DNA of 64,000 bases, taken from positions 1,135,001 through 1,199,000 of the forward strand of contig NZ_CP150661.1 of assembly GCF_038024105.1 (NCBI RefSeq), written 5' to 3'. The notes beneath the pieces are model-generated. The model saw only the letters and a list, made by a program, of their open reading frames with translations, was not told the origin of the DNA and made no database searches. How positions within the stretch are numbered: position 1 is the stretch's first letter; the number at the start of each line of letters is the position of its first letter. Below are positions 20,242 to 28,096 of this stretch, piece after piece. Made by a program: the position numbers and the translations under genes. The DNA comes from Polaribacter butkevichii. GTDB taxonomy: Bacteria > Bacteroidota > Bacteroidia > Flavobacteriales > Flavobacteriaceae.

Positions 20242-20565
20242 CTATCTTCTTTTATGTTGTTCGTTCATATATTTTTCAATCTTCTTTTGTTCCCAATCTT
20301 TGTCTAGAAACAACGACAACCCAAAAGTATTTAAAGCCTGAAAAACAATCCCAATTCCCCAATAAAACCAAATTTTATAATTATGATAATTAAACAACGC
20401 CTCGTTAAAAGTGTCTCCGTCATTTACATCTCCAACTATAAAAATTGCACTTAAAAAAACATTTACAACCACATACGTTGCTAGGTGCTTATAAAATTTA
20501 CTAATTTTTTCAACTCTTTTCTTAGCTAAGATATATTTCTGCTCTTGTGTAAATTCATGTTCCAT
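20242..20565 (-). CDS. 2TM domain protein (first copy)
   Basis: 107 residues. Helix YILAKKRVEKISKFYKHLATYV, two membrane segments, and the end LDKDWEQKKIEKYMNEQHKRR. Its start codon overlaps the stop codon of the kinase gene by one base (TAATG on the minus strand), so translation is coupled. Confidence 0.85.
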   Translation of the reverse strand: MEHEFTQEQKYILAKKRVEKISKFYKHLATYVVVNVFLSAIFIVGDVNDGDTFNEALFNYHNYKIWFYWGIGIVFQALNTFGLSLFLDKDWEQKKIEKYMNEQHKRR

Positions 20566-21926
20566 TACCTTCTGTTTTTATGTTGGTTCTCTTTATTCAT
20601 CATTTCTTTAATCTTTCTTTCTTCCCAATTACTACCTAAGAAAATATTGTAATTGTTTACTTCTAAAAAGTGAAACGCTAATCCCATTCCCCATCCAAAA
20701 ATTGGAAACCAAAACCAATGAAATCCTGGAGAAAATCTTAAATTGATAAAAATTAAAAAAGGAATTACAATACAGTAAGAGACTAAATTTTGATAAAATT
20801 CCTTTAATTTCTCTACTCTTTCTACTGCTTTTACATATTTGCTATTTTCTAAATCGTCTGTGTACATAATATCGTTCATTTTATATAAGAGAGGTAAACT
20901 CACCTTAAAAGTTTTGTTGTTGTTTTCTATTTTCACTCCTTTTTGAGTGATCAATCCATATCGATCTGCAATATTTTGCAACCCAACTTTGGTGCTTTTT
21001 CCTATTGCTTCTTTAGGATTTACGTTGTTTTCTATAATTAAATAACCATCTTCTTCGTAAATTGATACTGTTAAAGGCTTAGAAGAAGAAACCACATTGT
21101 GTTTTACTGCATTTTCTAACAATAGTTGTAAAGAAAGTGGCACAATTTTTAACTCATTAGTACTTATAGTATCTGGAATATTAAATTTCACAGCATCTTC
21201 AAAACGCATCTCTAAGAGTTGCATATATGTTTTTGCAAATTTCAATTCTTCATCAATGGGTACTAAATCTTTATTTCTTTGTTCTAAAACATATCTATAT
21301 ACTTTAGATAATTTTGTGGTAAATTTTTCTGCTTGCGCAGGATTTTCGCCAATCAAACTGGTTAACACATTTAAACTATTGAATAAAAAATGTGGATCTA
21401 ATTGATTTTTTAAAGACTCAAACTTTGCCGTTTCTGTTTTTGCTACAATCTGTTGCTGTGTGCTTTCTTGCGTCATGGCAGATTTCCAATTGACCATAAA
21501 GCCTTTGGCATGTAAAAAAGCAGCTACACCTAATGAAAATATAATAGCAAATAAATGTACCCAAACTAAATATCCTTTAAAAAAATTTTCAACCGAATTC
21601 CCAAAAAGAAGTATATATTGAATGTAGTGAATTATTAAAACAGCAATAACAGTATATATAACGGTAGCAATTATTCCGGACCAAACCCTTTTATTGGTTT
21701 CTTTAACCCAATCCCATTTTGTATTTAAATATTCATTAATAATTCCATTTCCTAATCCTAAGGTAAAAGAATACATTCCCGAAATTAAAAAAGTGAAACC
21801 AACTCCCTTTAAGTTAAATTGCTGATTTATAACTACAAAAATACTTCCTATAATTAAAGTAAGCTTTGTACAAACTATAAAATCGTGTTTAATTTTATTA
21901 TAGATATTTGTGTCTAATTTCTTCAT
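20565..21926 (-). CDS. LytS-like sensor histidine kinase with a C-terminal 2TM domain
   Basis: 453 residues. Four membrane helices (about 20-40, 45-62, 83-108, 118-140) are followed by the His_kinase domain with LDPHFLFNSLN (His179 as the phosphorylated residue) and an ATPase part (VPLSLQLLLENAVKHN, KVGLQNIADRYGL). Unusually, residues 365-453 add a 2TM domain (KYVKAVERVEKLKEFYQNL ... GSNWEERKIKEMM) homologous to the three genes downstream. It pairs with the LytTR regulator at 18699. The 2TM domain may transmit or sense membrane state; that is inference. Confidence 0.92.
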   Translation of the reverse strand: MKKLDTNIYNKIKHDFIVCTKLTLIIGSIFVVINQQFNLKGVGFTFLISGMYSFTLGLGNGIINEYLNTKWDWVKETNKRVWSGIIATVIYTVIAVLIIHYIQYILLFGNSVENFFKGYLVWVHLFAIIFSLGVAAFLHAKGFMVNWKSAMTQESTQQQIVAKTETAKFESLKNQLDPHFLFNSLNVLTSLIGENPAQAEKFTTKLSKVYRYVLEQRNKDLVPIDEELKFAKTYMQLLEMRFEDAVKFNIPDTISTNELKIVPLSLQLLLENAVKHNVVSSSKPLTVSIYEEDGYLIIENNVNPKEAIGKSTKVGLQNIADRYGLITQKGVKIENNNKTFKVSLPLLYKMNDIMYTDDLENSKYVKAVERVEKLKEFYQNLVSYCIVIPFLIFINLRFSPGFHWFWFPIFGWGMGLAFHFLEVNNYNIFLGSNWEERKIKEMMNKENQHKNRR

Positions 21927-21957
21927 TTTTGGGAGTTAATTTAGTAAAATAAACATA

Positions 21958-22371
21958 CTAAAATTTAATTTCTAAAGATACATTTTTATCAGTAACACTA
22001 AATTTTGCATCGTCAAATTTAGGTGGACCAAAACTCATTACATTATTAGAAGCTCCATAATCCTCTAAAGGCATTCCATTCGTTTTAAAATCCATTTTAT
22101 GATTCTCATTTTTATCATGAAAACAAATAATGGCATATTCGCCAGGTTCTACATTTTTAAAAGTTACTGTACTTTTACCGCTGTTAATCATCACATTATT
22201 AGACTGTAATGGCTTCATTCTAAAATTAGTTTTGTCATACAAAGCAAAAGCTACTTTACCAGTATCTGAAGTAATATTTACAACAGTTGCTGTTATGGTG
22301 TTGTTTTGAGCTGTTACTTTGTTTGTAATAAATAACATTGCGGTTGCTAAAATTGCGAAGATAAATTTCAT
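21958..22371 (-). CDS. DUF2141 family exported protein
   Basis: 137 residues with a signal peptide (MKFIFAILATAMLFITNKVTAQ). The mature part is one beta-sandwich-like domain with GKVAFALYDKTNF, NVEPGEYAIICFHDKNEN and MPLEDYGASNNV, which I recognise as DUF2141. Periplasmic or surface; function unknown. It is 31 bp upstream of the kinase gene, so it may belong to the same operon. Confidence 0.85.
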   Translation of the reverse strand: MKFIFAILATAMLFITNKVTAQNNTITATVVNITSDTGKVAFALYDKTNFRMKPLQSNNVMINSGKSTVTFKNVEPGEYAIICFHDKNENHKMDFKTNGMPLEDYGASNNVMSFGPPKFDDAKFSVTDKNVSLEIKF

Positions 22372-22632
22372 AATAAATTGTTTTTAATGGTTAATTATGA
22401 TACAAAGATGCAGCAGAAGTCTTGTTTTTTAAATTAAAGAATACCGAGTTGTAACTTTTTAAGGCTGAATTGTAGTTTTTATATTAAATGAGGTTTTAAT
22501 TATAAAATACACTTCTATTTTTAACAAAAAAATTATGAAAAAAAGATTATTTAAGGTATCTGTTGATTTATTTTTAACGCAAACTTCAAATTTGTTTAAA
22601 TTTAATAAAACTCACAAAAAACCGCTGCATTT

Positions 22633-22665
22633 TTGATAATACTTTTAAAAAAATATATACTTTAG
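22633..22665 (+). promoter_or_regulatory. Possible promoter of the arginine cluster leader
   Basis: TTG (22633-22635) is followed after 22 bp by TACTTTAG (22658-22665), one mismatch from TAnnTTTG. The spacer is slightly long. If used, transcription would start within a few bases of the leader ATG at 22670, giving a nearly leaderless mRNA. No better site is visible upstream. Confidence 0.35.
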
Positions 22666-22669
22666 CCGT

Positions 22670-22744
22670 ATGATTACTACAAGAGAAAATAATTTATGTA
22701 CTACAATAAGTCCCAGCTTGCGCTTGCGCAACCGCCGTCGCTAA
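22670..22744 (+). CDS. Putative arginine-rich leader peptide
   Basis: A 24-codon ORF starting MITTRENNLCT and ending LRLRNRRR before TAA (22742-22744). Six of 24 residues are Arg, five of them in the last seven positions. Those five use CGC, CGC, CGC, CGT, CGC, while AGA is the common Arg codon in neighbouring genes. It lies 243 bp before the first gene of an 11-gene arginine/proline cluster. The position, length and codon run are what one expects of a ribosome-stalling leader peptide that senses charged tRNA-Arg. The CGC codons also form a GCGC-TT-GCGC hairpin at 22727-22736. Confidence 0.7.
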   Translation: MITTRENNLCTTISPSLRLRNRRR

Positions 22745-22987
22745 TATTCTACACTAGCAACAAATCAACTTATTACAGTATTTATCCATTTATTTTTTTA
22801 TCGTGAACATTTCTTACAAAACTTACTTTCAATTTTTCGTTATTTTAACCAATAACAATATTAATGTACGACGTAGTTTCTCTATTCGCCCTTTGGGTGT
22901 TTAGACTATTATGGAATTTAGGTGAGTCCGATTCTGCATTCAAACAAATACAAACAACAACTTTAATAAAATTAAAAACACAATGCA
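22745..22987 (+). promoter_or_regulatory. Untranslated leader of the arginine cluster
   Basis: 243 bp without a convincing gene. It holds a small AU hairpin (GTTATT/AATAAC, 22839-22856) and a larger one at 22874-22908: TAGTTT pairs with AGACTA and CGCCC with GGGTG around TTT. CGTCG in the leader peptide can pair with CGACG near 22869-22873, which would compete with the larger hairpin. I do not see a classical terminator with a long T-run, so the control step may be translational or Rho-dependent. A 47-codon ORF (22864-23007) runs into the next gene in another frame. Confidence 0.5.
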
Positions 22988-23605
22988 ATGGAAATTGTAA
23001 TTGCTAACAAATCACATACTGTTTACGCAGATATTATTTGCAAAACAATAGAAGATGCTGCTCAGGTTAGAGGAACAGGTATCGCAAAAAGAAAACCAGA
23101 ATACGTTGCCACAAAAATGGAAAACGGTAATGCAGTAATTGCCTTAGATAATGGTAAATTTGCAGGGTTTTGCTATATAGAGCAATGGGGACACGGTAAA
23201 TTTGTTGCCAACTCTGGTTTAATTGTACATCCCGATTATAGAAATATAGGACTTGCTAAATCTATTAAACAAGTAATCTTTAAGCATTCTAGAACTAAGT
23301 TTCCAGATGCAAAAGTTTTTAGTATTACTACTGGTTTAGCAGTAATGAAACTAAATAGCGATTTAGGGTACAAACCGGTAACTTTTTCTGAACTTACAGA
23401 CGACCAAAGCTTTTGGGATGGTTGCCAAACGTGTAGAAACTATGATGTTTTAACAAGAACAGATAGAAAAATGTGTTTGTGTACAGGGATGTTGTTTGAC
23501 CCAAAAAACAATAATAAAGAAGCGTCTAAAGAAGTAAAAGAGAACGTTTTTCAAAAATTAAAAAATATTAAACAGAACTTGTTTCTAAAAAAAGATAAAA
23601 AATGA
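22988..23605 (+). CDS. GNAT acetyltransferase, putative N-acylglutamate synthase
   Basis: 205 residues with a GNAT fold. Strand GKFAGFCYIEQW, the acyl-CoA site HPDYRNIGLAKSIKQVIF (residues about 82-100) and a following helix are visible. As the first gene of the arginine cluster, overlapping argG by 4 bp (ATGA), it most likely acylates glutamate to start the pathway, with acetyl-CoA or succinyl-CoA as donor. After the GNAT core it has an unusual Cys-rich segment, GCQTC-N13-CLCTG (about 151-173), which could bind a metal. The C-terminal 30 residues are basic. The specific activity is inferred from context. Confidence 0.8.
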   Translation: MEIVIANKSHTVYADIICKTIEDAAQVRGTGIAKRKPEYVATKMENGNAVIALDNGKFAGFCYIEQWGHGKFVANSGLIVHPDYRNIGLAKSIKQVIFKHSRTKFPDAKVFSITTGLAVMKLNSDLGYKPVTFSELTDDQSFWDGCQTCRNYDVLTRTDRKMCLCTGMLFDPKNNNKEASKEVKENVFQKLKNIKQNLFLKKDKK

Positions 23606-24777
23606 AAAAATTAGTTATTGCGTATAGTGGTGGTTTAGATACTTCTTATTGTGCCGTTAGTTTATCAAAAGAATATGATGTGCATGCCGTAAGTGTTAAC
23701 ACTGGTGGATTTACAACAGAAGAAATTAAACATATAGAAAGTAACGCCTACAAAATGGGAGTTACTACTTATAAAAATATTGATGCCGTTGCTACTTTTT
23801 ACAATAAAGTAGTAAAGTATTTAATTTTTGGTAACGTTCTAAAAAATGCTACTTATCCGCTTTCGGTAAGTGCAGAAAGAATTATTCAGGCAATTGAAAT
23901 TGTTGAATATGCAAAAAGTATTGGTGCAGAATATATTGCACACGGAAGTACAGGTGCAGGAAATGATCAAGTACGTTTTGATATGATTTTTCAAACCTTA
24001 GCTCCTAATATTAAAATTATTACTCCTATTAGAGACCAAAAATTAACAAGACAAGAAGAAATAGATTATTTAAAGTCTGAAGGTATTGATATGCCTTGGG
24101 AAAAATCTAAATATTCGGTAAACAAAGGGCTGTGGGGAACGAGTGTTGGTGGAGTTGAAACATTAAAATCTGAACTTCCTTTACCTAGTGAAGCATACCC
24201 TTCTCAGTTAGAAAAAGAAGGTGAAGAAAAGGTTACCTTGACTTTTAAAAATGGTGAATTTATTGCCTTAAACGGACAAGAAAACAAACCAGAAGTAAAT
24301 ATTGAAAACCTAAATAATATTGCATCAAAATTTGCAATTGGTAGAGATATTCATGTTGGAGATACTATTGTGGGTACAAAAGGTAGAGTTGGTTTCGAAG
24401 CTGCTGCTGCTTTAATCACCGTAAAAGCACACCACTTGTTAGAGAAACATACCTTAACAAAATGGCAATTACAACACAAAGAGTATTTATCTAGTTTCTA
24501 CGGAATGCATTTACATGAAGGTCAATATTTAGATCCTGTAATGAGAGATACCGAAGCTTTTTTACAAAGTTCTCAAAAAATGGTTTCTGGTAATGTAGTG
24601 GTTTCTTTAAAACCTTATCATTTTTCTTTAGACGGAATTATTTCTGATCACGATTTAATGTCTAGTGCATTTAGTACGTATGGTGAAGAAAATAAAGCTT
24701 GGACAGCTGATGATGCAAAAGGATTTATTAAAATCTTAGGAAATCAGAATAAAATATATAGACAAGTAAATCAATAG
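23602..24777 (+). CDS. argG: Argininosuccinate synthase
   Basis: Joins citrulline and aspartate with ATP to give argininosuccinate, the penultimate arginine step. 391 residues, normal length. The N-terminal PP-loop motif is AYSGGLDTSY (residues 6-15). Further family signatures are GSTGAGNDQVRFD and KYSVNKGLWGTSVGG. The start codon overlaps the GNAT stop. Followed by a spacer with a 12-bp inverted repeat. Confidence 0.97.
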   Translation: MKKLVIAYSGGLDTSYCAVSLSKEYDVHAVSVNTGGFTTEEIKHIESNAYKMGVTTYKNIDAVATFYNKVVKYLIFGNVLKNATYPLSVSAERIIQAIEIVEYAKSIGAEYIAHGSTGAGNDQVRFDMIFQTLAPNIKIITPIRDQKLTRQEEIDYLKSEGIDMPWEKSKYSVNKGLWGTSVGGVETLKSELPLPSEAYPSQLEKEGEEKVTLTFKNGEFIALNGQENKPEVNIENLNNIASKFAIGRDIHVGDTIVGTKGRVGFEAAAALITVKAHHLLEKHTLTKWQLQHKEYLSSFYGMHLHEGQYLDPVMRDTEAFLQSSQKMVSGNVVVSLKPYHFSLDGIISDHDLMSSAFSTYGEENKAWTADDAKGFIKILGNQNKIYRQVNQ

Positions 24778-24789
24778 TGTTGAAAATAG

Positions 24790-24848
24790 GTGTAATTGTT
24801 TAACTGTTTATTAAGCAACCAAACAATTACACGATTAAACAATTACAC
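24790..24848. repeat. Inverted and direct repeat between argG and argC
   Basis: GTGTAATTGTTT (24790-24801) is the perfect complement of AAACAATTACAC (24821-24832), which occurs again at 24837-24848. The hairpin and the extra copy fill the whole argG-argC spacer. A degenerate relative lies between proB and argF' (about 30147-30226). Confidence 0.7.
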
Positions 24849-24867
24849 GGTTAAACATTTTTAAGAA

Positions 24868-25851
24868 ATGAAAAAATTAGAAGTAGGAATTATAGGTGGC
24901 GCAGGTTATACAGCTGGTGAATTAATCAGATTATTATTGAATCACCCAGAAACAAATATCAATTTTGTGTACAGTACTTCTAATGCTGGCAATAAATTGT
25001 ACAAAGTACATCAAGATTTAATTGGTGATACAGAAATAGATTTTACAAGCAAGATAAATACAGATGTTGATGTTTTATTTTTATGTTTAGGACATGGAAA
25101 TTCAACTGCTTTTTTAGAGAAAACTACTTTTTCTGACAAGACAAAAATTATTGATTTAAGTAATGATTTTAGATTACTTGCTGATAAAAACTTTGAAGGA
25201 AAAGAATTTGTCTACGGTTTACCAGAACTAGACAAAGAAAGTATAAAAACAGCAAAATACATTGCAAACCCTGGTTGTTTTGCTACTGCTTTACAATTGG
25301 CAATTTTGCCTTTGGCTGCAAATGGGTTGTTACAAAATGACATTCATATTAATGCAGTAACTGGTGCAACTGGTGCAGGAACTTCGCTTTCTGCAACAAC
25401 ACATTTTACTTATAGAGATAATAATTTTTCTCATTACAAAGCATTTAATCATCAGCATTTAGGAGAAATTAATCAGTCTGTAAAGCGTTTACAAAGTGAT
25501 TTTAATTCGGAAATTAACTTTATGCCAAATAGAGGTAATTTTTCTAGAGGAATTTTTGCAACCACTTACACAAAGTTTGAAGGTTCTATAGAAGAAGCTA
25601 CTAAAATGTACAAAGAGTATTATAAAGATGCTGCTTTTACATTTGTTTCTGATACCGATGTTCACATGAAACAGGTTGTAAACACAAACAAGTGTATTAT
25701 TGGTTTAGAAAAACACGGTAATAAATTACTAATTACAAGTACTATAGATAACCTTTTAAAAGGAGCTTCTGGAGCAGCAATTCAGAATCTTAATCTAATG
25801 TATGGTTTTGAAGAATCGTTAGGTTTAAATTTAAAAGCGAATTATTTTTAA
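24868..25851 (+). CDS. argC: N-acyl-gamma-glutamyl-phosphate reductase
   Basis: NADPH-dependent reduction of N-acetyl (or N-succinyl) glutamyl phosphate to the semialdehyde. 327 residues, normal for the short ArgC form. The dinucleotide motif is GIIGGAGYTAGELIRLL (8-24), and the catalytic Cys is in NPGCFATALQLA (about 135). GATGAGTSLSATTHF and the substrate His in YKAFNHQHLGEI follow. Third gene of the cluster. Confidence 0.96.
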   Translation: MKKLEVGIIGGAGYTAGELIRLLLNHPETNINFVYSTSNAGNKLYKVHQDLIGDTEIDFTSKINTDVDVLFLCLGHGNSTAFLEKTTFSDKTKIIDLSNDFRLLADKNFEGKEFVYGLPELDKESIKTAKYIANPGCFATALQLAILPLAANGLLQNDIHINAVTGATGAGTSLSATTHFTYRDNNFSHYKAFNHQHLGEINQSVKRLQSDFNSEINFMPNRGNFSRGIFATTYTKFEGSIEEATKMYKEYYKDAAFTFVSDTDVHMKQVVNTNKCIIGLEKHGNKLLITSTIDNLLKGASGAAIQNLNLMYGFEESLGLNLKANYF

Positions 25852-25940
25852 TCGCAGAGCGATAGCCAAGAATTTATTTGACAAAAGAGTGCCTTGTAAT
25901 TAGAATAGTAAGAAATAGGTTGTTAATTATTTACTAGCCC

Positions 25941-26020
25941 GCGTTAGCGATTGAAACGGCATCCTTTTTTAGAGGTACGATAAAAAAGATATAGTATAAA
26001 GCGCGACCTTTAGGGAACGC
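25941..26020 (+). repeat. Hairpin element, subfamily I, compact copy
   Basis: GCGTTAGCGATTGAAACGGC-ATCC is followed by a hairpin (CTTTTTTA, 9-nt loop, TAAAAAAG) and GATATAGTATAAAGCGCGACC, then TTTAGGGAACGC. GCGTT (25941-25945) pairs with AACGC (26016-26020), and GCG (25947-25949) with CGC (26002-26004). Relative to the copy at 3564 each stem has a compensatory pair change. It lies between argC and proC in their direction of transcription. Confidence 0.75.
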
Positions 26021-26094
26021 CCAAAATAGATTCCTGATTTTACAGGAAAGACAAATTAAAGAACAAGGTTTTTAACTTTGAAATATATTTTATT

Positions 26095-26886
26095 ATGAAA
26101 GTAGCAATTATTGGAGCAGGAAGTTTAGGACAATCTATAGCCAAGGGTTTATTAAAAAATAAGGTGGTGAGTTCTTTGTATTTAACAAAAAGAAACACCC
26201 ACTCTATTAAAGGTTTTGATGACCATAACGAAGTTATTTTAACTTCTAACAACGAAGAAGCTATTAAAAATTCTGATATTTTAATTTTTGCGGTACAACC
26301 ACGCCATTTAGAAAATATCTTAAACACTGTAAAACCGTTGTTAAAAGAAAATCATGTTTTAATTTCTGTAATTACAGGATTTTCTCTAGATAAAATTGAA
26401 GCAATTGTTGGAGCCGACAAATATATTATTCGTTCTATGCCAAACACAGCTGCTTCTGTTGGGCAATCTATGACCTGTCTTTCTCCGAATACAAAAGGAA
26501 AAGAAAAAGTGGAATTGGCAAAAACTATTTTTAATAGTTTAGGGCTTTCTATGGTAATTCCGGAAGAACAATTACAAGCAGCTACGGTTATTTGTGCAAG
26601 TGGTATTGCTTTTTGGATGCGCTTAATCCGTGCAACAACACAAGGTGCTATTCAATTAGGTTTTGAAGCCGATGTGGCACATGAATTAGCAATGCAAACT
26701 TGTTTTGGAGCAGCTACTTTATTAAAAGAATCTGGCAGACACCCAGAAGCAGAAATAGACAGAGTAACCACTCCTGGTGGTTGTACAATTGAGGGTTTAA
26801 ACGAAATGGAGCACCAAGGTTTAAGCTCGTCTTTAATTACAGGAATCAATAAATCTTTTGAGAAAATCAACCAAATAAAAAACTAA
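26095..26886 (+). CDS. proC: Pyrroline-5-carboxylate reductase
   Basis: Last step of proline synthesis, NAD(P)H-dependent. 263 residues, normal length. N-terminal Rossmann motif AIIGAGSLGQSIAKGLL. IRSMPNTAASVGQSMTCL, GSGIAFW-like CASGIAFWMRLIRA, and the C-terminal signature RVTTPGGCTIEGLNEME fit ProC. Preceded by the hairpin element at 25941 and followed after 4 bp by argD, so the proline genes are embedded in the arginine operon. Confidence 0.95.
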   Translation: MKVAIIGAGSLGQSIAKGLLKNKVVSSLYLTKRNTHSIKGFDDHNEVILTSNNEEAIKNSDILIFAVQPRHLENILNTVKPLLKENHVLISVITGFSLDKIEAIVGADKYIIRSMPNTAASVGQSMTCLSPNTKGKEKVELAKTIFNSLGLSMVIPEEQLQAATVICASGIAFWMRLIRATTQGAIQLGFEADVAHELAMQTCFGAATLLKESGRHPEAEIDRVTTPGGCTIEGLNEMEHQGLSSSLITGINKSFEKINQIKN

Positions 26887-26890
26887 AATC

Positions 26891-28021
26891 ATGCCATTAT
26901 TTAACGTTTACCCTTTATATAATGTAACTCCAGTAAAAGCAAAAGGAGTTTATGTTTATGATGATAATAAAACAGAATATTTAGACTTGTACGGAGGTCA
27001 TGCCGTAATTTCTATTGGTCATTCGCATCCTAAATATGTAGAAGCTGTTTCTAAGCAGGTTTCTAAATTAGGTTTTTATTCGAATGCAATTCAGAATCCT
27101 TTACAAGTTCAATTAGCTAATAAATTAGAAGCACTTTCTGGTTGTAAAGACTACGAATTATTTTTATGTAATTCTGGTGCAGAGGCTAATGAAAATGCTT
27201 TAAAATTAGCTTCTTTTAAAACCAATAAATCTAGAGTTATTGCTTTTAGAAATGGTTTTCATGGTAGAACTTCTGCTGCGGTTGCTGCAACTGATAATAA
27301 AAATATTATTGCACCAATTAACGCACAACAAAAAGTTACTATTTTAGATTTAAATGATATTGATAGCGTAAAAACAGAACTAGAAAAAGGAGATGTTTGT
27401 GCCGTTATTGTAGAGTTTATACAAGGAGTTGGTGGTTTAGACCAAGCAACTGCAGAATTTTTTGAACAAGTAGATGTACTTTGTAAAGCAAATAATACTT
27501 TTTTTATTGCGGATGAAGTACAGTCTGGTTACGGTAGATCTGGTAAGTTTTTTGCTTTTCAGCATTATAATGTAACTCCAGATGTTATTTCTATTGCTAA
27601 AGGAATGGGAAATGGTTTTCCTATTGGAGGAATTTTAATTCACCCAAGCATCGAATCTAAATTTGGAATGTTAGGAACTACTTTTGGAGGAAATCACTTG
27701 GCTTGTGCTGCAGGTTTAGCTGTTTTAAATGTTATTGAAGAAGAAAACTTAATAGACAACGTAAATGAAATGTCTTGCTATTTCTTAAAAATTGCAAAGA
27801 CAATTCCGCAGATAAAAAATATTAAAGGAAAAGGATTAATGCTTGGTTTAGAGTTCGACTTTGAAGTTGGAGAATTACGCAAGAAATTAATTTACGATTA
27901 TCAGATATTTACTGGTGGCGCCATGAATAAAAATTTGTTAAGAATTTTACCTCCATTAACTATCAATAAAGGGCACATCAATCAGTTTTTTGAAGCTTTG
28001 GTTGAAGCCTTGGAAGAGTAA
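26891..28021 (+). CDS. argD: Acetylornithine/succinylornithine aminotransferase
   Basis: Class III PLP aminotransferase converting N-acyl-glutamate semialdehyde to N-acyl-ornithine. 376 residues. CNSGAEANENALKLA binds the cofactor phosphate, FIADEVQSGYGRSG holds the conserved Asp, and SIAKGMGNGFPIGG the PLP lysine. The neighbourhood (argC, argF', argB) supports the arginine role over ornithine aminotransferase. Starts 4 bp after proC. Confidence 0.92.
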   Translation: MPLFNVYPLYNVTPVKAKGVYVYDDNKTEYLDLYGGHAVISIGHSHPKYVEAVSKQVSKLGFYSNAIQNPLQVQLANKLEALSGCKDYELFLCNSGAEANENALKLASFKTNKSRVIAFRNGFHGRTSAAVAATDNKNIIAPINAQQKVTILDLNDIDSVKTELEKGDVCAVIVEFIQGVGGLDQATAEFFEQVDVLCKANNTFFIADEVQSGYGRSGKFFAFQHYNVTPDVISIAKGMGNGFPIGGILIHPSIESKFGMLGTTFGGNHLACAAGLAVLNVIEEENLIDNVNEMSCYFLKIAKTIPQIKNIKGKGLMLGLEFDFEVGELRKKLIYDYQIFTGGAMNKNLLRILPPLTINKGHINQFFEALVEALEE

Positions 28022-28096
28022 ATAATTATAAACACAGAATTCGATAAGATTTTTTAGAATTGATACTGAGAACTGTAAACTGAATACTAAAAGAAT

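Noticed and set aside
22864..23007. 47-codon ORF that overlaps the start of the GNAT gene in another frame
   Set aside because: No Arg enrichment, ends in low-complexity sequence and overlaps a real gene. Its overlap could matter for translation control, but the sequence alone does not support a peptide.
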